A stretch of 64,000 nt of DNA from Phylloscopus collybita (lineage: Eukaryota > Chordata > Aves > Passeriformes > Phylloscopidae). The stretch covers positions 38,674,001 to 38,738,000 of the forward strand of contig JAJNNQ010000137.1 of the NCBI GenBank assembly GCA_027886175.1. The letters run 5' to 3'. Every line of letters starts with the position of its first letter. Positions within the stretch are counted from its first letter, which is position 1. The position numbers and the translations under genes were made by a program. Positions 48,815 through 62,200 of the stretch are shown one piece after another. A model generated the notes under the pieces. That model did not search any database. It was not told the origin of the DNA and was given only the letters and a program-made list of their open reading frames with translations.

Positions 48815-51800
48815 AAGCACTGAACTCTTTCTGTTAGCCATATATGAGGAAATATAAACAGCATTTGCTGTTCCTGCCCTTAATGCAAATCCAGCTCTGT
48901 TATGTAACACGTTGTACACAGAAATCATGGGGAAATGCCACCGTGTAGCTAAGCAGCATTATTTTTTTGAACAAGTTGATGCTTTAACAGCATTTTAAAA
49001 TATTTTTTATTACTTTCCTTCCTTGTTAGGATTCTTCTTTTGAATATTCCTTTTGGAATTCAAAAAAATCAGTATTTCAGGGGCTTAGTAACTTAGATGC
49101 CTTAGATGTGCAGATTTGAAATGATGTTTTCTTCTCATATTTTACTTATTGTCTCCTATTCCAGTGAATGATGTAAAGAATAAATGTCAGCACTGAGAAC
49201 AGACATCTGGTATAGGCAAGACAGAATCACCATGTATTTCCTATTGCAGCTGAATTTCAACTATCCTGGACTAAATAATAGTGGCATCTTTTCTTCATGC
49301 AGGTTTTATTTTTGTGTTCACTTTAGGTGGAGACAAAAAACACCTGCCAATCCATATTGAAACGTTTGTGTTTCATTGATTGCTGCCTGCAGGAGCTATC
49401 CTGGTAATGACTGTGTAACAACTTGGGGGTGAAAATGATCTCTCTGCCTAGTCTTGTGGGGGACAACTCCCTACAGAGAAGGACAAAATGGTCAAAGCTT
49501 CACTGCTACTTTGCCCTAGACTTGTCTTTTCAGTAAGATTTTGTTCACCATACCTCCTGCTTGCTGTTAGCAGCAAACATGGAGATTTTTCAGCCCCAGC
49601 TTATGAAATTATGGTTCTATTAAATCCTCTGCATTATGTTGTTAACTTGGTAAGAAAAACCTCTGCATTAACTTTTATATCAGATAATAACATAGACTAT
49701 TTTGTGTTAATTCTTCCCAAATCAAATTCTAAGGAGGGATATATTGTAATGGTTTGTTTTTTACAAGCTAGAAATTAAGTTTAGTGAGGACATCTTGTCA
49801 GACTATTTAGGATTAATCACTTTGTCACCTGTTAGCTCAACTGAATTACAAGTTGGTAATCATAAATGCACCATTACTATGTAATATGTTGCCAATGTAA
49901 TGATTTCTATTTTCAAGTAGTTTCAAGAACACCACTGCTACTTGTGTTTTCTTCTTAATTTAGTCAAAATAATTCGTTGTTTCAGTGTTCCTTATCTTCC
50001 CTTGAAGCATGAAAGAGGGGCAGAGGAGGGAAGCATAGGAGAGAGAGGGAAAAGTACATAGCAGACAAATTATTCATGAGCTGTTGTCAAATACATTGAA
50101 TAAACCAGCTGGATCAGAAGCAAGAGAAGAAGCCTTCAGTCTTTTCCAGTTTTAACAGTATTGGAACATTAGTTCTAGCATTAGTTAAAAATATTTCATA
50201 TTCTCATCAGAGAACCTAGTGTTCTCTTGAAAACATTTTATATCCTGGTAAGTATTGAAATAGAAATATTCTCTAGTTTGAGCTCACTGTGGTTCACTGT
50301 TGTTCCAAGAGAGCACATACAAAACCCGCCACTGCTCAAGTTTTATATCCAGGGTTTATCTAAAGGAGAGGCAATGCATTATCCCTAACAGAACGTATCA
50401 GGACATCCAGGTGATCTTTGTTTTAAGGAATATGGCTGTTTTCAGCTCCCATTTTAACAGAAAATCCTGTTTTCTAAAAATACATCCTCTTAAACAAAGT
50501 TACTCTTCCTTTCTAGAGGATGCATGTTTTATTTTCATAATTTAACCATTCTAACTTCTAAAATTGACTTGTTCACATGAAATTCGAGCTTCAAAATTGT
50601 ATTTCTTTTATTTGGGCTTTGAAAATAGTAAATATGTTTCCACTGGACATATTCTGTTACTGTTTTTGGAAGTATCTAATTATGTATGAGAATTGATACA
50701 GTGTTTTTAGTCTACCTCTGTGACCATAATTCCTGTGAAACTGTTTTTTCACAAAAGTATGGCATTATTTTATGAATTTTAAATTTTTCTCCCTACTCAG
50801 TCCCTCCTTTCTTCTACCTGCCTTCAAACCATTATGGCTGTGTCCCTACAAGAGATTATTTCATTTCCTTTGTTTTCTAATCAACTTGAAGGTCAAGCAT
50901 TCTTAGTGAGGTGTTCAGAAAAGGTAGTGCTGTGTCATATATTACTTCTGAGGGTTTAAAGGAGCTTGAGTGTCAGGGCACACTGAACATTGTTCTGTGA
51001 TAAGTAGCAATTCTTTTACATGAACTGAGTAACAGTCCTCAGCTGAGAAAGTTGTGGATGCAGCACATTTGTTATCATCCAGGTGGAGAACTACAGCTTG
51101 TCAATGTAGTTCTGGCCTTCTTAAAGGATTTTGTAATTCTATTAAGTTTTTCTGTTGCTTCCTAAGCTAATACACATTCTCCTTAGATGAATCTGATTTA
51201 AGAAAAACAAGAGTTTTCATGATTTCAAAACTGATGACTTTCCTCATATGATTTCAGAGTGTGTGAGCAGCACACTAAAGATATTCTGGAGAAGAAATAT
51301 GAATTGGTCCACTACTTTAGTATTGATTTTTTTTGTTCTTTCAAGCTTCCCTGAATAAATGTGGAAGTAACTGCATGAAGCACAAACCAGAAGCCACTGT
51401 CAGTGTAAGTGCACTACTTAGCAGTGGTCTGCTTATGTTTGACACTTCTTTGATATCCAGACAGCAATAAAATTAAATCAGGGTAAGTATTCACCACAAA
51501 GCAAGGTCTTCAGCAAAAGCCTTTTATTTCTGGCTGTCAGATATGACTAGATACTGAAAATTGCTTGCTTTAACAGTATAAACATTTTTTTTCTTTAATT
51601 TCATGAAAACATTTCACCTTAGATGACATGTAATGGAAAATTTTGTACAACCTCTTTCAAATATTGCCTCCAATCCAAATCCTTTTGCATTAACTGAAAA
51701 TTGAAAATTTGCCAAAAACCTTTAGCATCGTTGCAAATGTGCTATTTTGAGACTTAATATATATGGAGATAATGATTTTTTTCCTTCTCTAGGGAAAAAA

Positions 51801-54800
51801 TGCTTAAGTGTGTGATTTGCAAATCTGGGAAATATTTGTAGTCTTGCTCTTATAAGTCCATGAAAATCTTAAATAATCACTCACCAAATACTTCATTTTT
51901 TTTGGAATATAGATTTGATAATTAATATAGTAAATAATTTCTTGTATCTGAACAAAAAAGTTTGGGATGACTAATTTTTTTCTTATTTAATTTCATTCAT
52001 CAAATTTTCTGTTATTCTAGAATACCTTTTCTGAAATACCTTACAGAAATACACCATAAATGAAGAAAAGTATTAAAGAGGAATTAACTTTTACATTTAC
52101 CTTCTCTAGTGATTAACAGGTGATTCCATCAGCCATATTTTTGACTTCCTAATCCTCTTCATGGGTTTTGGAATTGTGTTGGATGTTTGCAAGTACCAAA
52201 CAGGAAGTAGTTCTCGACTAACTAGATCTAGAATGTTATGTTCTGGAGGTAAATCTCATTTGTTGCCTGTCTCATAATCAATGCTGCACCCAGTAACAGA
52301 CTGAAAAAGGGAATCAGGGTAAACAACTGTAAGAAGAGATGGCAAGAGAAAGGGTTATAGGCAGTCAGATTTTATAGAGCTAAATCTTTTTAATTTGGAA
52401 ATACTTTTCACTGTATCTTGTACTTCTTGTGTGAGGATTAGACTTAGAAATTTCTTGGGGAAAAAATTAACAGCCTGAAGAGAAAACAGCCCCACAGAAT
52501 ATTGAAATTTTACTGTATGGACAGTAGGTGGATTTGTAAAGAGACTAAGAGCAAGTTGACTCATAAAATCCTCTATCAATTAATCATTTAAAGATACTTA
52601 AATCCTGAAACATGTATAAGCACAAAATTGCAGCATCTTATCCAAATCATTAATTTAGCAACTTTGCTTAGGTTAAGCCTGGTTTTGATGAAGTGATTTA
52701 ATATTGCAGTACATATATTTATAGCCATATTGCTCAGGCATCCCATTCAAATTTGAAATTATTTTCTGGACTTAAAAATCAAATACTAATGGACCTGTCC
52801 ATAAAGTTTCTATAGAAACCCTAGACAGTCACTAATAAAGGATTTGGGGGGTTCATATTAAAGAGTGAGACACTCTTCAGTTCAGTTGAGCTATAGGAGG
52901 TTGCTTTGATTGAATTTTTTATGCATTTGTTTCTCATGTATTCATTAAAATAAACTGTAATTAGACAGTAAGATAGTAGTCAAGGAGTTTTGAAACATTT
53001 CTGATGTATGAAAAGAATCTAATATTAAGCAAAGTTGGCAAAAAATTCTCTGAAATCATCTGTGGCCATTTTAAGCATATGATGACATTCACCTTCATTA
53101 CTTTTGTAAATCATATTCTGTTTCACAGTAAGAGGTGGGGGAAGGTCTAAGGCTGCAGCTTTTGGTATTTAGAAGTAAATTGTTAGCTTGGGTCCAAAAG
53201 TTGGTCTGCTGTGATTTTTTCAGGAAGTTCAGATGAAGTTGTGCTGTACCAAAATTAGTGTTCTGAGGAGAACTGAGAGCCACATAAAGCTGCTTCTCTG
53301 TTGCTCATTATTCAAGGGCTAAATTAGGGCTGTTCATGGGTTTCTGCTGTTGGATTTGAACAAGATACTACATATGGTGGAAAAGGTGCTTTCTAATAAA
53401 TGGCTGTAACCCACAATACTTTGGCAGTCCTCCTGTAACTGATATTGAGAGTGCTCTGTGTGTATCTTTCACATTGCAAAATCCATTTGAAGCGGAGATG
53501 TTTCTCTATTTGTCCTTGTGCTTTCCTTTTGAAATGAGCAACAGGTGAGTGTGATACTCAGCTCTCATTAAACATTATGCTTCTTTATTTACTTCAAACC
53601 CCCACCACTAAAAGGTTGAAGTCACACACGTCAAGCTAGTTTTTGAAGTTGGCACTTTAGTGTGTTGATAACTAGATAAGAGATCACCTGGTGGGAGACT
53701 TTGATTGTTTGTCAAGGCCAATCAGGAGTCACTGGCAGAGAAAACACTTATTCCAGCGAAGTATTCCTAGTGTAGATATGGTCAAGTAATCACAAAGTCC
53801 CTCTGAGATGAAAAGAGCCTCCATGCAGGGTACCGTATTTGTTAGCAGGCATGGAGAGAGTGCTTTTGCTGTGACTCATCTACCGCTCTGCTCTGGGACT
53901 GCCTGACTCAAAAGATAAAGGTGGACTTATTCTTGGTCTTACTCAGTTGATGGCAGGGTAGAAAGTGCATTTTTAAATCTTGTCTTCCAATATGATAATG
54001 GTGATACTTTAAGGAATGATCAGAAGAAGGAAGTAAGTATCTTGCCTTCATTCTTAAAGCAAAGCAAAAAAGGTCATGGGCAGAGTGAACGTAGAAGAAA
54101 GTCACTGCTGGCAGTTTTCTTCCATAACCATTGAAAACTAAGGTAGGTCACCTTTGAGTGGAGAATATTTGCATTTTGGAGCTCCAACCAAGGCTGCAGA
54201 TTGGAGGCCTCACATTTATTGCTCCAAGGGCACAGGAATACAGAATTCTTTTCCTTCTAACTTATGAACAGGTACGTTTTCTCCTGAATGAAAAATATTT
54301 CTCTGTGATCTTTGTTATTTACTGAAATTTAAAGTAAAAGTTAATTAGGTTTCTTATGATGATGCTGTGCTTTCTTTTTGTTTTGAACCTCCTGTAAAAC
54401 CAGTATTCTGCTTTCATCAGAAATTCAGTAGTTGGGCTGAATTTCAGCTCAGCTACTGCTTAATGAAATTTGATCACTATTGGATAGGAAGCAACACATT
54501 CATGAAGGATCAAGTGTCAACTTGTTTAACACTGTAGAAACTTGAAAAAAAGTTCCCTACTGTCCCTATCTGAAATAATTTTATGGTAAAGCATATGTTC
54601 CAGACAAATACTGTTTTAAGTCTTTCAGGAGTGTGTAGGCAGACAGTGAACTGACCCCTCCATGATGGTTCCCAGATCACAGGTAGCATCATGAAAGAGA
54701 GGATGACTTCCCTTCTGCCACAGTGCTGCAACACTTTGTTAAGTCATGGGCAGAAAAATTAGACATCATTATGGATCAAGCCTGGCTTGCTGGCAGTTTT

Positions 54801-57800
54801 GGCAGCCCACACTCTACTATTAGTGTGGATTTTTAGTATCAATCTAGACACAAATGTAGCAGGATTTGGGTGCTTTTTTCTCCAATCTGTCTTCATTATT
54901 TTATTGTTACTTTAGGCCACAGGTGAGCAATCAAAGCTTAGTTACAGTATTTTCTACAGGACTGCTGCGGTGCAGGAAAGTTACATGTGATTACTGAAAT
55001 CTACCTTTTTTGTATTAAAAAAGGAGCAAGTACAAGAAAGCTGCCATTGCCTTTAGCAATTATTTGTTTGAACTGTCCAGGCAAAAAATTGCCTAGAGAC
55101 TTCATCGATGTATTTGCAGATTATGGCAGCCAAAAGGTGAAGGTGTGAGGTGGAATATCTTAGACATTGTCGCTGTTCCAATGCCTCTTTGCTGCTGAAG
55201 ACAGTTTCTTTCCTTGGTGAGAAGATAGATGAAGTGGAAAAATCTATAAAGTGTTCTCTCTGACAGTGTGACTTCTCATTAAAGGGGGGGTGGTGGTAGC
55301 AAACCATTTCTGAGTGCATAAACTCTACACTGCACTCTACTCTGTTAGAATGTGAAAAAGAAAGAATATATGTGGATTTCAGTGGATTCCAATTTTTTTT
55401 TTTCCAGTTAGCCATTTTTCTTTGGCTTCTGTATTAATTTCAGAATTATTTGCATGTCATTTTCTCTGCTTGGTTTAATAAAAATTAAATATAAGCACAA
55501 ACTTTAAATTACTTTTGTGGTAATAGTAAAATCTGGTCTGTTCAGAGAGTAAATTACCATATAAAGAAGGGAATTAGAATTGGGAAAAAATGTAAATGGG
55601 GAAATAAAAAACTTGGACTACAAGAAAGATACTCTGAAAAGTGAATGCTTTGCATTTAAGTCAGCCAGTTTTAACTTAAACCTTTTGTCAAAATTCAGCC
55701 AGCTTTCAGCCACTGTAGTGAAGTTTTGAAGCTGACTGTTCTGAACTAGAGAAACATTTTTGGTTATATGGATTGACAAAACATTTGGTAAAAACAGTAC
55801 AGAGACACTTAAAATAACTGGCTGTCCCTTATTCCAGTTCTGTTATGTAATTTAGTACATAACTGATGACAGCTGAAATTATCTATTATCTCTAGTGCAA
55901 TTTTACTATAAACAGCATTAATACTTCTGGTTGTCGTAGCAGTATACTTCATTTTTGCACTTTAGGTTCAGCTCTTGATGTGAAAATAGTTAATTTTTTT
56001 GTTCTCTGCTGTCTATCAGCATGTATGTCAATCAAGCAGGTGATGAACATGTGCCTGTTAGGGGTTATATTTAAGATCATCAACTCATTTCATGTAGGCT
56101 TCTAAACAGATGGTTTCTTTTGGTCCCCAGAAAGATAATGTGGATTTGAACTGCTGATATGAGTGTGAAAAATCTGTTTATATCCACCAATCTCCTCTTT
56201 CTAGCTTCCATCTCTTAAAACTTTAAAGGCAAAGATTTTATTCTGTATGAACGAAGCATATGAAAAATCACTGCACTGGATTAGTAGGTAATTAGTAAAA
56301 ATTCCTTCACACAAAACTGAACACACAAGCCTGCAGCCTTGCATACTGAGAGCATTCTTTAAAGCAAAGTAGGCACCAGAATAACTTGAGACAGAGCTGT
56401 GATATAAAATTCTGCAGCATATATTACTCTGGTAATTTTTGAAAGTGTTGTCCTTTTTACACCTTCTTTTTCTGATAGTTCTTTTAAAGGTTTTCTAGGT
56501 TGTGTTTTTCAGTAGATTTTTTTTTCATTTTCTCAACCATTTAGCACATAAGGACATAGCTTTACATTTAGAACAGAAGTATACTGCCTGAATTATTTCT
56601 GGTATTGAAAATGGACTATGAGAGTCATCTCATGGATTTTGGTGAGAAGGAGATGCCTCTTCTTTCCATTATGAATATTCTTGCTATCCAATGACAGATT
56701 TAAGGTACACACTTTGGACCACATTTTTTGCCTCTCTCTTCATGAGCAATGTAATACACTTGAATTTTACTTCTGCTGTTTGACTCACTGTACCCTTGAA
56801 AAGCCATGGTCATGATCTACACACAGTTATAGCATATGTTACTGGATGCTGTCTAGCATAAAGACATCAGAGACAGATTTGATTCAAATCTTCTGGTGGA
56901 AAGTATTTCGTACTGACCACAAAATCATGAGGAATTGCATATAGCCTGAAACTGTGCGAAAGAAAAATCCATTCAATTCAGTTAAAATGCATACTTCTAA
57001 CATTAGTGCTTACTTAGCCCTTTGTGATGAAAAGTGTTGGTACTATGTCCAAGTCAAAATGGCAAGGCTGAGTGTACAAGGAAGTGATTGATCCACGGCT
57101 ATGTACAGAATTACATCTGTAAGTGTGTTCAAGGTTGATTCTGGCAAGAAGAGAAGATGATACTTCTCTGTTGACAGGCTAATGTTTGGGAAGCTTACCA
57201 AACAAAAGTATTTCCATGTAGACCAAGTAAAAAAAATATGAATTTAAAATTAAATTTGTGGAGGTTTTTTGTTTGTTTCTTTATTCAAATATGTGGTTTG
57301 AAGCTTTAAAAAGAAGTCACCTCTGCCTGTAGCATTTGGAGGCTTTTCAATTTACTTAGCTAATCGTAGTAAAAGAAACCAAACCCATTTCTCCAGATAT
57401 TGTATTTAATTAGTGTTACTTTTACATTTAGGACTTTAGTGAACACAGGAAAACAAAATAAAATGTTTCTTAATCACATGTAAATACAGAAGATCTATTT
57501 CTTATCAAATGCAAATCAAATCAAATGCAAAGCAACTTTAAATGGTCATTGCAGAAATCAAGCATCTCTTGTAAAAACCTCTCATTATTTGGGATGAGAA
57601 GGTTTTTTAAGCCTCACCTTATAAAATTAAATTGCTTACATGATAGTCACTTCTGTCTTGAACGTAATTTTCTAGTTTTCTACAGGGAAAAAATGAAACA
57701 AAAATTTTAGTCTGTGTTTTTACAGGTTATAATCCTAATATTGAGAAAATGATCACATAGTTATTCTAAAAAAATATCAGTATGACATGATCAGTCTCAT

Positions 57801-59210
57801 GATTTGGGATTTGTAGCTTTAGAATACATGGTGATAACAGCACAGGGTAGTTTTTCTTAAAAAGTATTTAATCATTCTCAATTTAAGCGGAAATAAGAAG
57901 AGCATTCAAACTATTTATGTTAAAGCATATCCTGGCATAAAAGGCTTCTGCAGTTAAAGTGTTTCTATTGTGTGTTGTGTGTTTTAACAGTCAAATCAGC
58001 TGCTCAAAGCAAGTATGACCATGATCTGTATTCATTATTGTGGAGGATTATGCATATTTATAAGGAAGGATTCAGCACCTGAACCTTTTTTTTGTTTACT
58101 TGATTGTTAACTTAATGAATTATTGTCAGTGCTGGGATGAAAATATCCAGACCTTGGTTGCTGCGTGAGAATAGGTTGTAAAGCTCTTACTAGGAAGTTT
58201 TTCCACACTATGCTGCTGGAAGCTGTGGTTGACTGATGATACCTCACCTTTTACAGCTTTGAGCATCTCTTTAATTTTCTTGTCACAAACTTTAACTACA
58301 AACTTTTTTCCCTTAAGTAAAGTCTCAATTTTGAACCAGAAAAAAAAAGATTTTATTTGATATCCTGAAACAGTCAGAATTATCATTTCCTATTACTTTT
58401 CCTTTTTGTTCATTTGGTCAGAATGCAGGAAGATATGAAAATGAAAAGTCTTTTAAAAGTTCATGCCTTTCTTTGTTCTGTTTGGATTGAGTGGAAAACA
58501 TGAGTTTACTCCATACTAAAACTCACTGTGCAAAAGCAACAGGGTAGGAGTTCATAACAGTTCACGGTTGTAGACTTTAACAAAGGCATTTTTCAGCACA
58601 TGGTATATGTATATGACTTATTCATCTATGGTTTCTTTCATGGTCAGTGAGGTAGGCACATCTATAGTATGTCTGCTCTTGATAGCTACTTTAAGAGAAG
58701 GCTGTGCTCTGGAACTCAGCAGGTTCATTCATTACAGTCAATACCAATTCTGTAGCCCATTGACTTGCATCAAAAATTAAGAATTTTTTGACTCATCTGT
58801 TGTGTATTTAAGTATTTTTGACTTCTTTGAAAATAATCATTTATTCACTGTAAGGCTTTGTAAGAATAGGATTTAGCTTATTTGTCTTCATCCATTACAA
58901 AATTTTGGCTCTTGCAGCAACTGGCAGTTCAGAATGTGGAGTAGAGTTTTTTATGTTCATGGATTTTGCTCTATAGTCCTAACTCGCTTCTAGCCAAGCT
59001 TACTTGTCATGGCGCTGCCTCAGTAGCATAAACTGTCATAATATGTCCACCATTTATTTGCCTTTAAAATCTTGCATCTATCCAGAAGTGGATATACTTT
59101 AGAAATGGGGAAGTATCAGGAAGATTAGAATGAAATAAATTGTCTAATTCTTTAGCATATTCAGGTCATATTTTAGCTTTTCATCTTTAGCAAAGATAAG
59201 AAAAAGTTAT
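48812..59210. other. Unique non-coding DNA, no gene seen
   Basis: About 10.4 kb of AT-rich sequence without an identifiable repeat, RNA gene or splice-bounded frame. The 120-codon minus-strand frame at 55053-55415 has no motif and is treated as chance. Confidence 0.5.
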
Positions 59211-59268
59211 TTCTCCTCCCTCCCTCCCTCCCTCCCTCCCTCCTTCCTTCTCTTCTTCCCTTCTTTCC
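59211..59268. repeat. (CCCT)n / pyrimidine microsatellite
   Basis: About eight CCCT units run into CCTT and CTT variants, giving a tract that is entirely C and T. Polypurine-polypyrimidine tracts of this kind can adopt triplex (H-DNA) structure; that is general knowledge and not shown here. Confidence 0.93.
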
Positions 59269-62200
59269 ATTTATTCTGCTCAGTCATCCCAAGAAAACAT
59301 TTCTAATGGTGATCACCACCTTTCCTCCACATCTGGCTCTATTCTTCTAACTTCTTTCATTTTCCTTTCCCAGGAGACTTCCATAACTAAAGAGCTAAAG
59401 GCTTCAGATATTCAATTCTATTTTTGACGTACACATGTAAATTTGACCTTACAGGCTTTTCCTATTAGTTATCCTAAGGTTCACATTAGTGAAACACTAT
59501 TTTTGTCGCAGGATGGAAGGAAGCAGGCAGCTGCTGCTTCCTTAGTTAACTTTAAATTTAAATGATGATATGTTAGTTGCTCATGCTTTCTGCATGTCAG
59601 GCTAGCTAGTATCACTTGGCAGAATGGTAAGTAAAAGAATGTGCTGCTGCCTCCTGAGCAATTTGAGTACCTGAGGTGACCTCCAAACTTAACATTACTG
59701 CTTGTCTCTGGTTTAAATTTCTCTGTATGTCACTGTTAAGCACACTTGATTCTTTAGGATACTACAAGAAGCAGCACAGACGTACTGCTTTTGTCAATAA
59801 TTGTAGAGTACTGACAATTGTAGTTGAGGATGTCTTTAAGCTATCTGTCTTTTTACAAAATGTGTTCTCTTTTGTAAGCTAGTTCATTCCCATAAAAGAC
59901 ATGAACTAGACTTGAGAGTCTTTCCATTAATGAGTTTCTGGGCTGTGCAGAATAGCTATTAAGATGAAAAAACTGTGACTTGGTACAGTTAAATTAGATT
60001 TGTTACTACTCACAAGTGAACTCCCTTGCGGTAGCTGGAGTGAGTTTCTAAAGCAGATGAAGAAAACAGAGCATGAGGCACACAGCAATTTTTCATTGTT
60101 ATTACAGGTGACGCATCTAAACTGGCAGTATGCAGGCATAGGAAGGGCATATAAATTAGAAATAAGAATTTATTCAGACTTTTTCAAAAGCATCAACAGA
60201 AGTAAGAAGAAGAATGAACTGCAGTGGGATGTGTGAATGAACATCTTCATCATCTTTATCTGGCTATCTTTCAATGCCAAAAATGAAAAAAAAAAAAACC
60301 CAAAACTGGAGAGAAAAGGAGTTTTGCACCTTTGTTCTGCAGCAATTCAAAAACCAAATATGACATTCATGGAAAATCTGTACAAACTGGTTGTTGTTCC
60401 TAATACGTGCATATTACAGTAATTTTTCATTTTGAAAAGAATGAAATTACTAGCCACTATTTCAAGGAAAGCATTTTTCACAGTGGACTGGATCTTTCTG
60501 TTCCAGGGGTATTCTAAAAATCTGAATTTCCTGCCATGTTAAGTTTCAGTAATATTATATTAGAAGTTGCTGGGTGCTAAGAACTACTACTTTTTGCCAT
60601 TGCAAAGTAGATTAACTTGACACCTTTTGGGGTGTTTGACTGCCACGGTAGAGGACTCCTGGCAAAACTTGGCAATGGTGAATATATTCTTCACTTTCTT
60701 TAAACTACCTAATTGTAACTCAAATGAGTCTTCTGTAGCACAAACACCTTGTGATATAAATGTGTCATTAGAGCAGAAATAGGTTTCTATGAAGTTAGTC
60801 AATGGCTTTTTCATTAATTTTCTTCATTGTAAATGAAAGAGGATTTTTCCTCACCTTGTTGTTAACTTTGTACTAGGTCAGGCACACAGTCATCATGTAG
60901 TGAACTGGTACAGAAGTCACATCATCACATACATCTGTTTCAATTAACACTTCTGTGTCCTACAAAAGATTATAACCCCATCATCTAAAGGGGTGTGTTT
61001 TTTACCCTTTTCTTAGTATATATGGAGGCAATTTCCCTCAGCTTGCTAGTTAGCCCACTGCTCATTCATGAAAAGGTTTTACTTTTCAGTGTGTCAGACC
61101 TAGGCAACAAAGAAATGGTGGCCAAGAAAGTAGAAAGGTTTCCCCCCTGCAAATATGAAAAAGGAGATATAAGTTGAAGCAATTTTCTTCCTTTCTGCAG
61201 TGTTGTCCTTTTCTCCTTTTCTCAAATGCAAGTATGTTTTCCAAACAAAAGGGGAAATATCTTCGTTTACTGTCATGGAAAAACTTAAAAACCGTCATTT
61301 GGATTGTAACTACTTCTGGTAACAGATGAGATATAAATTGAACCAAGTGAATCTGAAAGTTTCACAGTAATAGCAGTAGGGGGAGAAGCAGCCTTAAGTA
61401 GCCTGCCCTCTGCAGTGTCCCAGAGCAGCCACAGTCTGCTGGCCACCACTGTCCCTGCCAGGGGCCACTCCTGGACCTGGCACACATGTGGGGGATTCTG
61501 CAGGCAGGGCATTGAGAGGAAGGTAAGGAATGTATTTATTGAATGTGCAGATTACTGCCTTTGCCAGAAAGATGGGAAGTTGAAATGGGGATGAAATGGT
61601 TCAAAAGTGGGTTTTTTGCCACTTCACAGTCTAATGACAGTGGAAGAGCAACTAAATTTACTGGAAAAATTCCTTAAATTTATATCTCAGAAGCTCAAAA
61701 GACAGTACGGGCTTAAAGAATAATTAGGCAAAGTTTCTCTGAAGACCTGGAGCTTGAAATCAACATGATGGTTAAGTCTTGTTCTAACTTCTTCTATTAA
61801 TACAACTTGTCTCAAAAAGTATTCCGTCAATCCATTTTGATTCCATATTTGTATCATCAAATTATATCCCTCGTATTCTCTGTTGTTTCTTCAGTGCAAA
61901 TGTAAAACAGCCTGAATAAGATTAAATAGTATCACACTGCTAAGCAACTACTGCTTCCTAAAAAAAAACAAAATAAGAATGGACAATTTCATCAGTTTTC
62001 CTGAAGAACTTTTAAACTTGCAGTGATATAAGCAGGGTTTTTTTCCTACCAGATACTTGCAGTGTGGTGTCATATTGGCTGTTTATATGTACGAAATATT
62101 TTTGCCCATTTTTTTTGAAAAAGAACCATAATTCCTTTGGCACTGAAACAATATTGCACAATGTACACAATTAAAAATAATTGCAAAGGCTTGAAAGCTA

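Noticed and set aside
55053..55415. 120-codon minus-strand frame
   Set aside because: No motif, no splice context and ordinary composition. This is about the longest open frame expected by chance in 64 kb.
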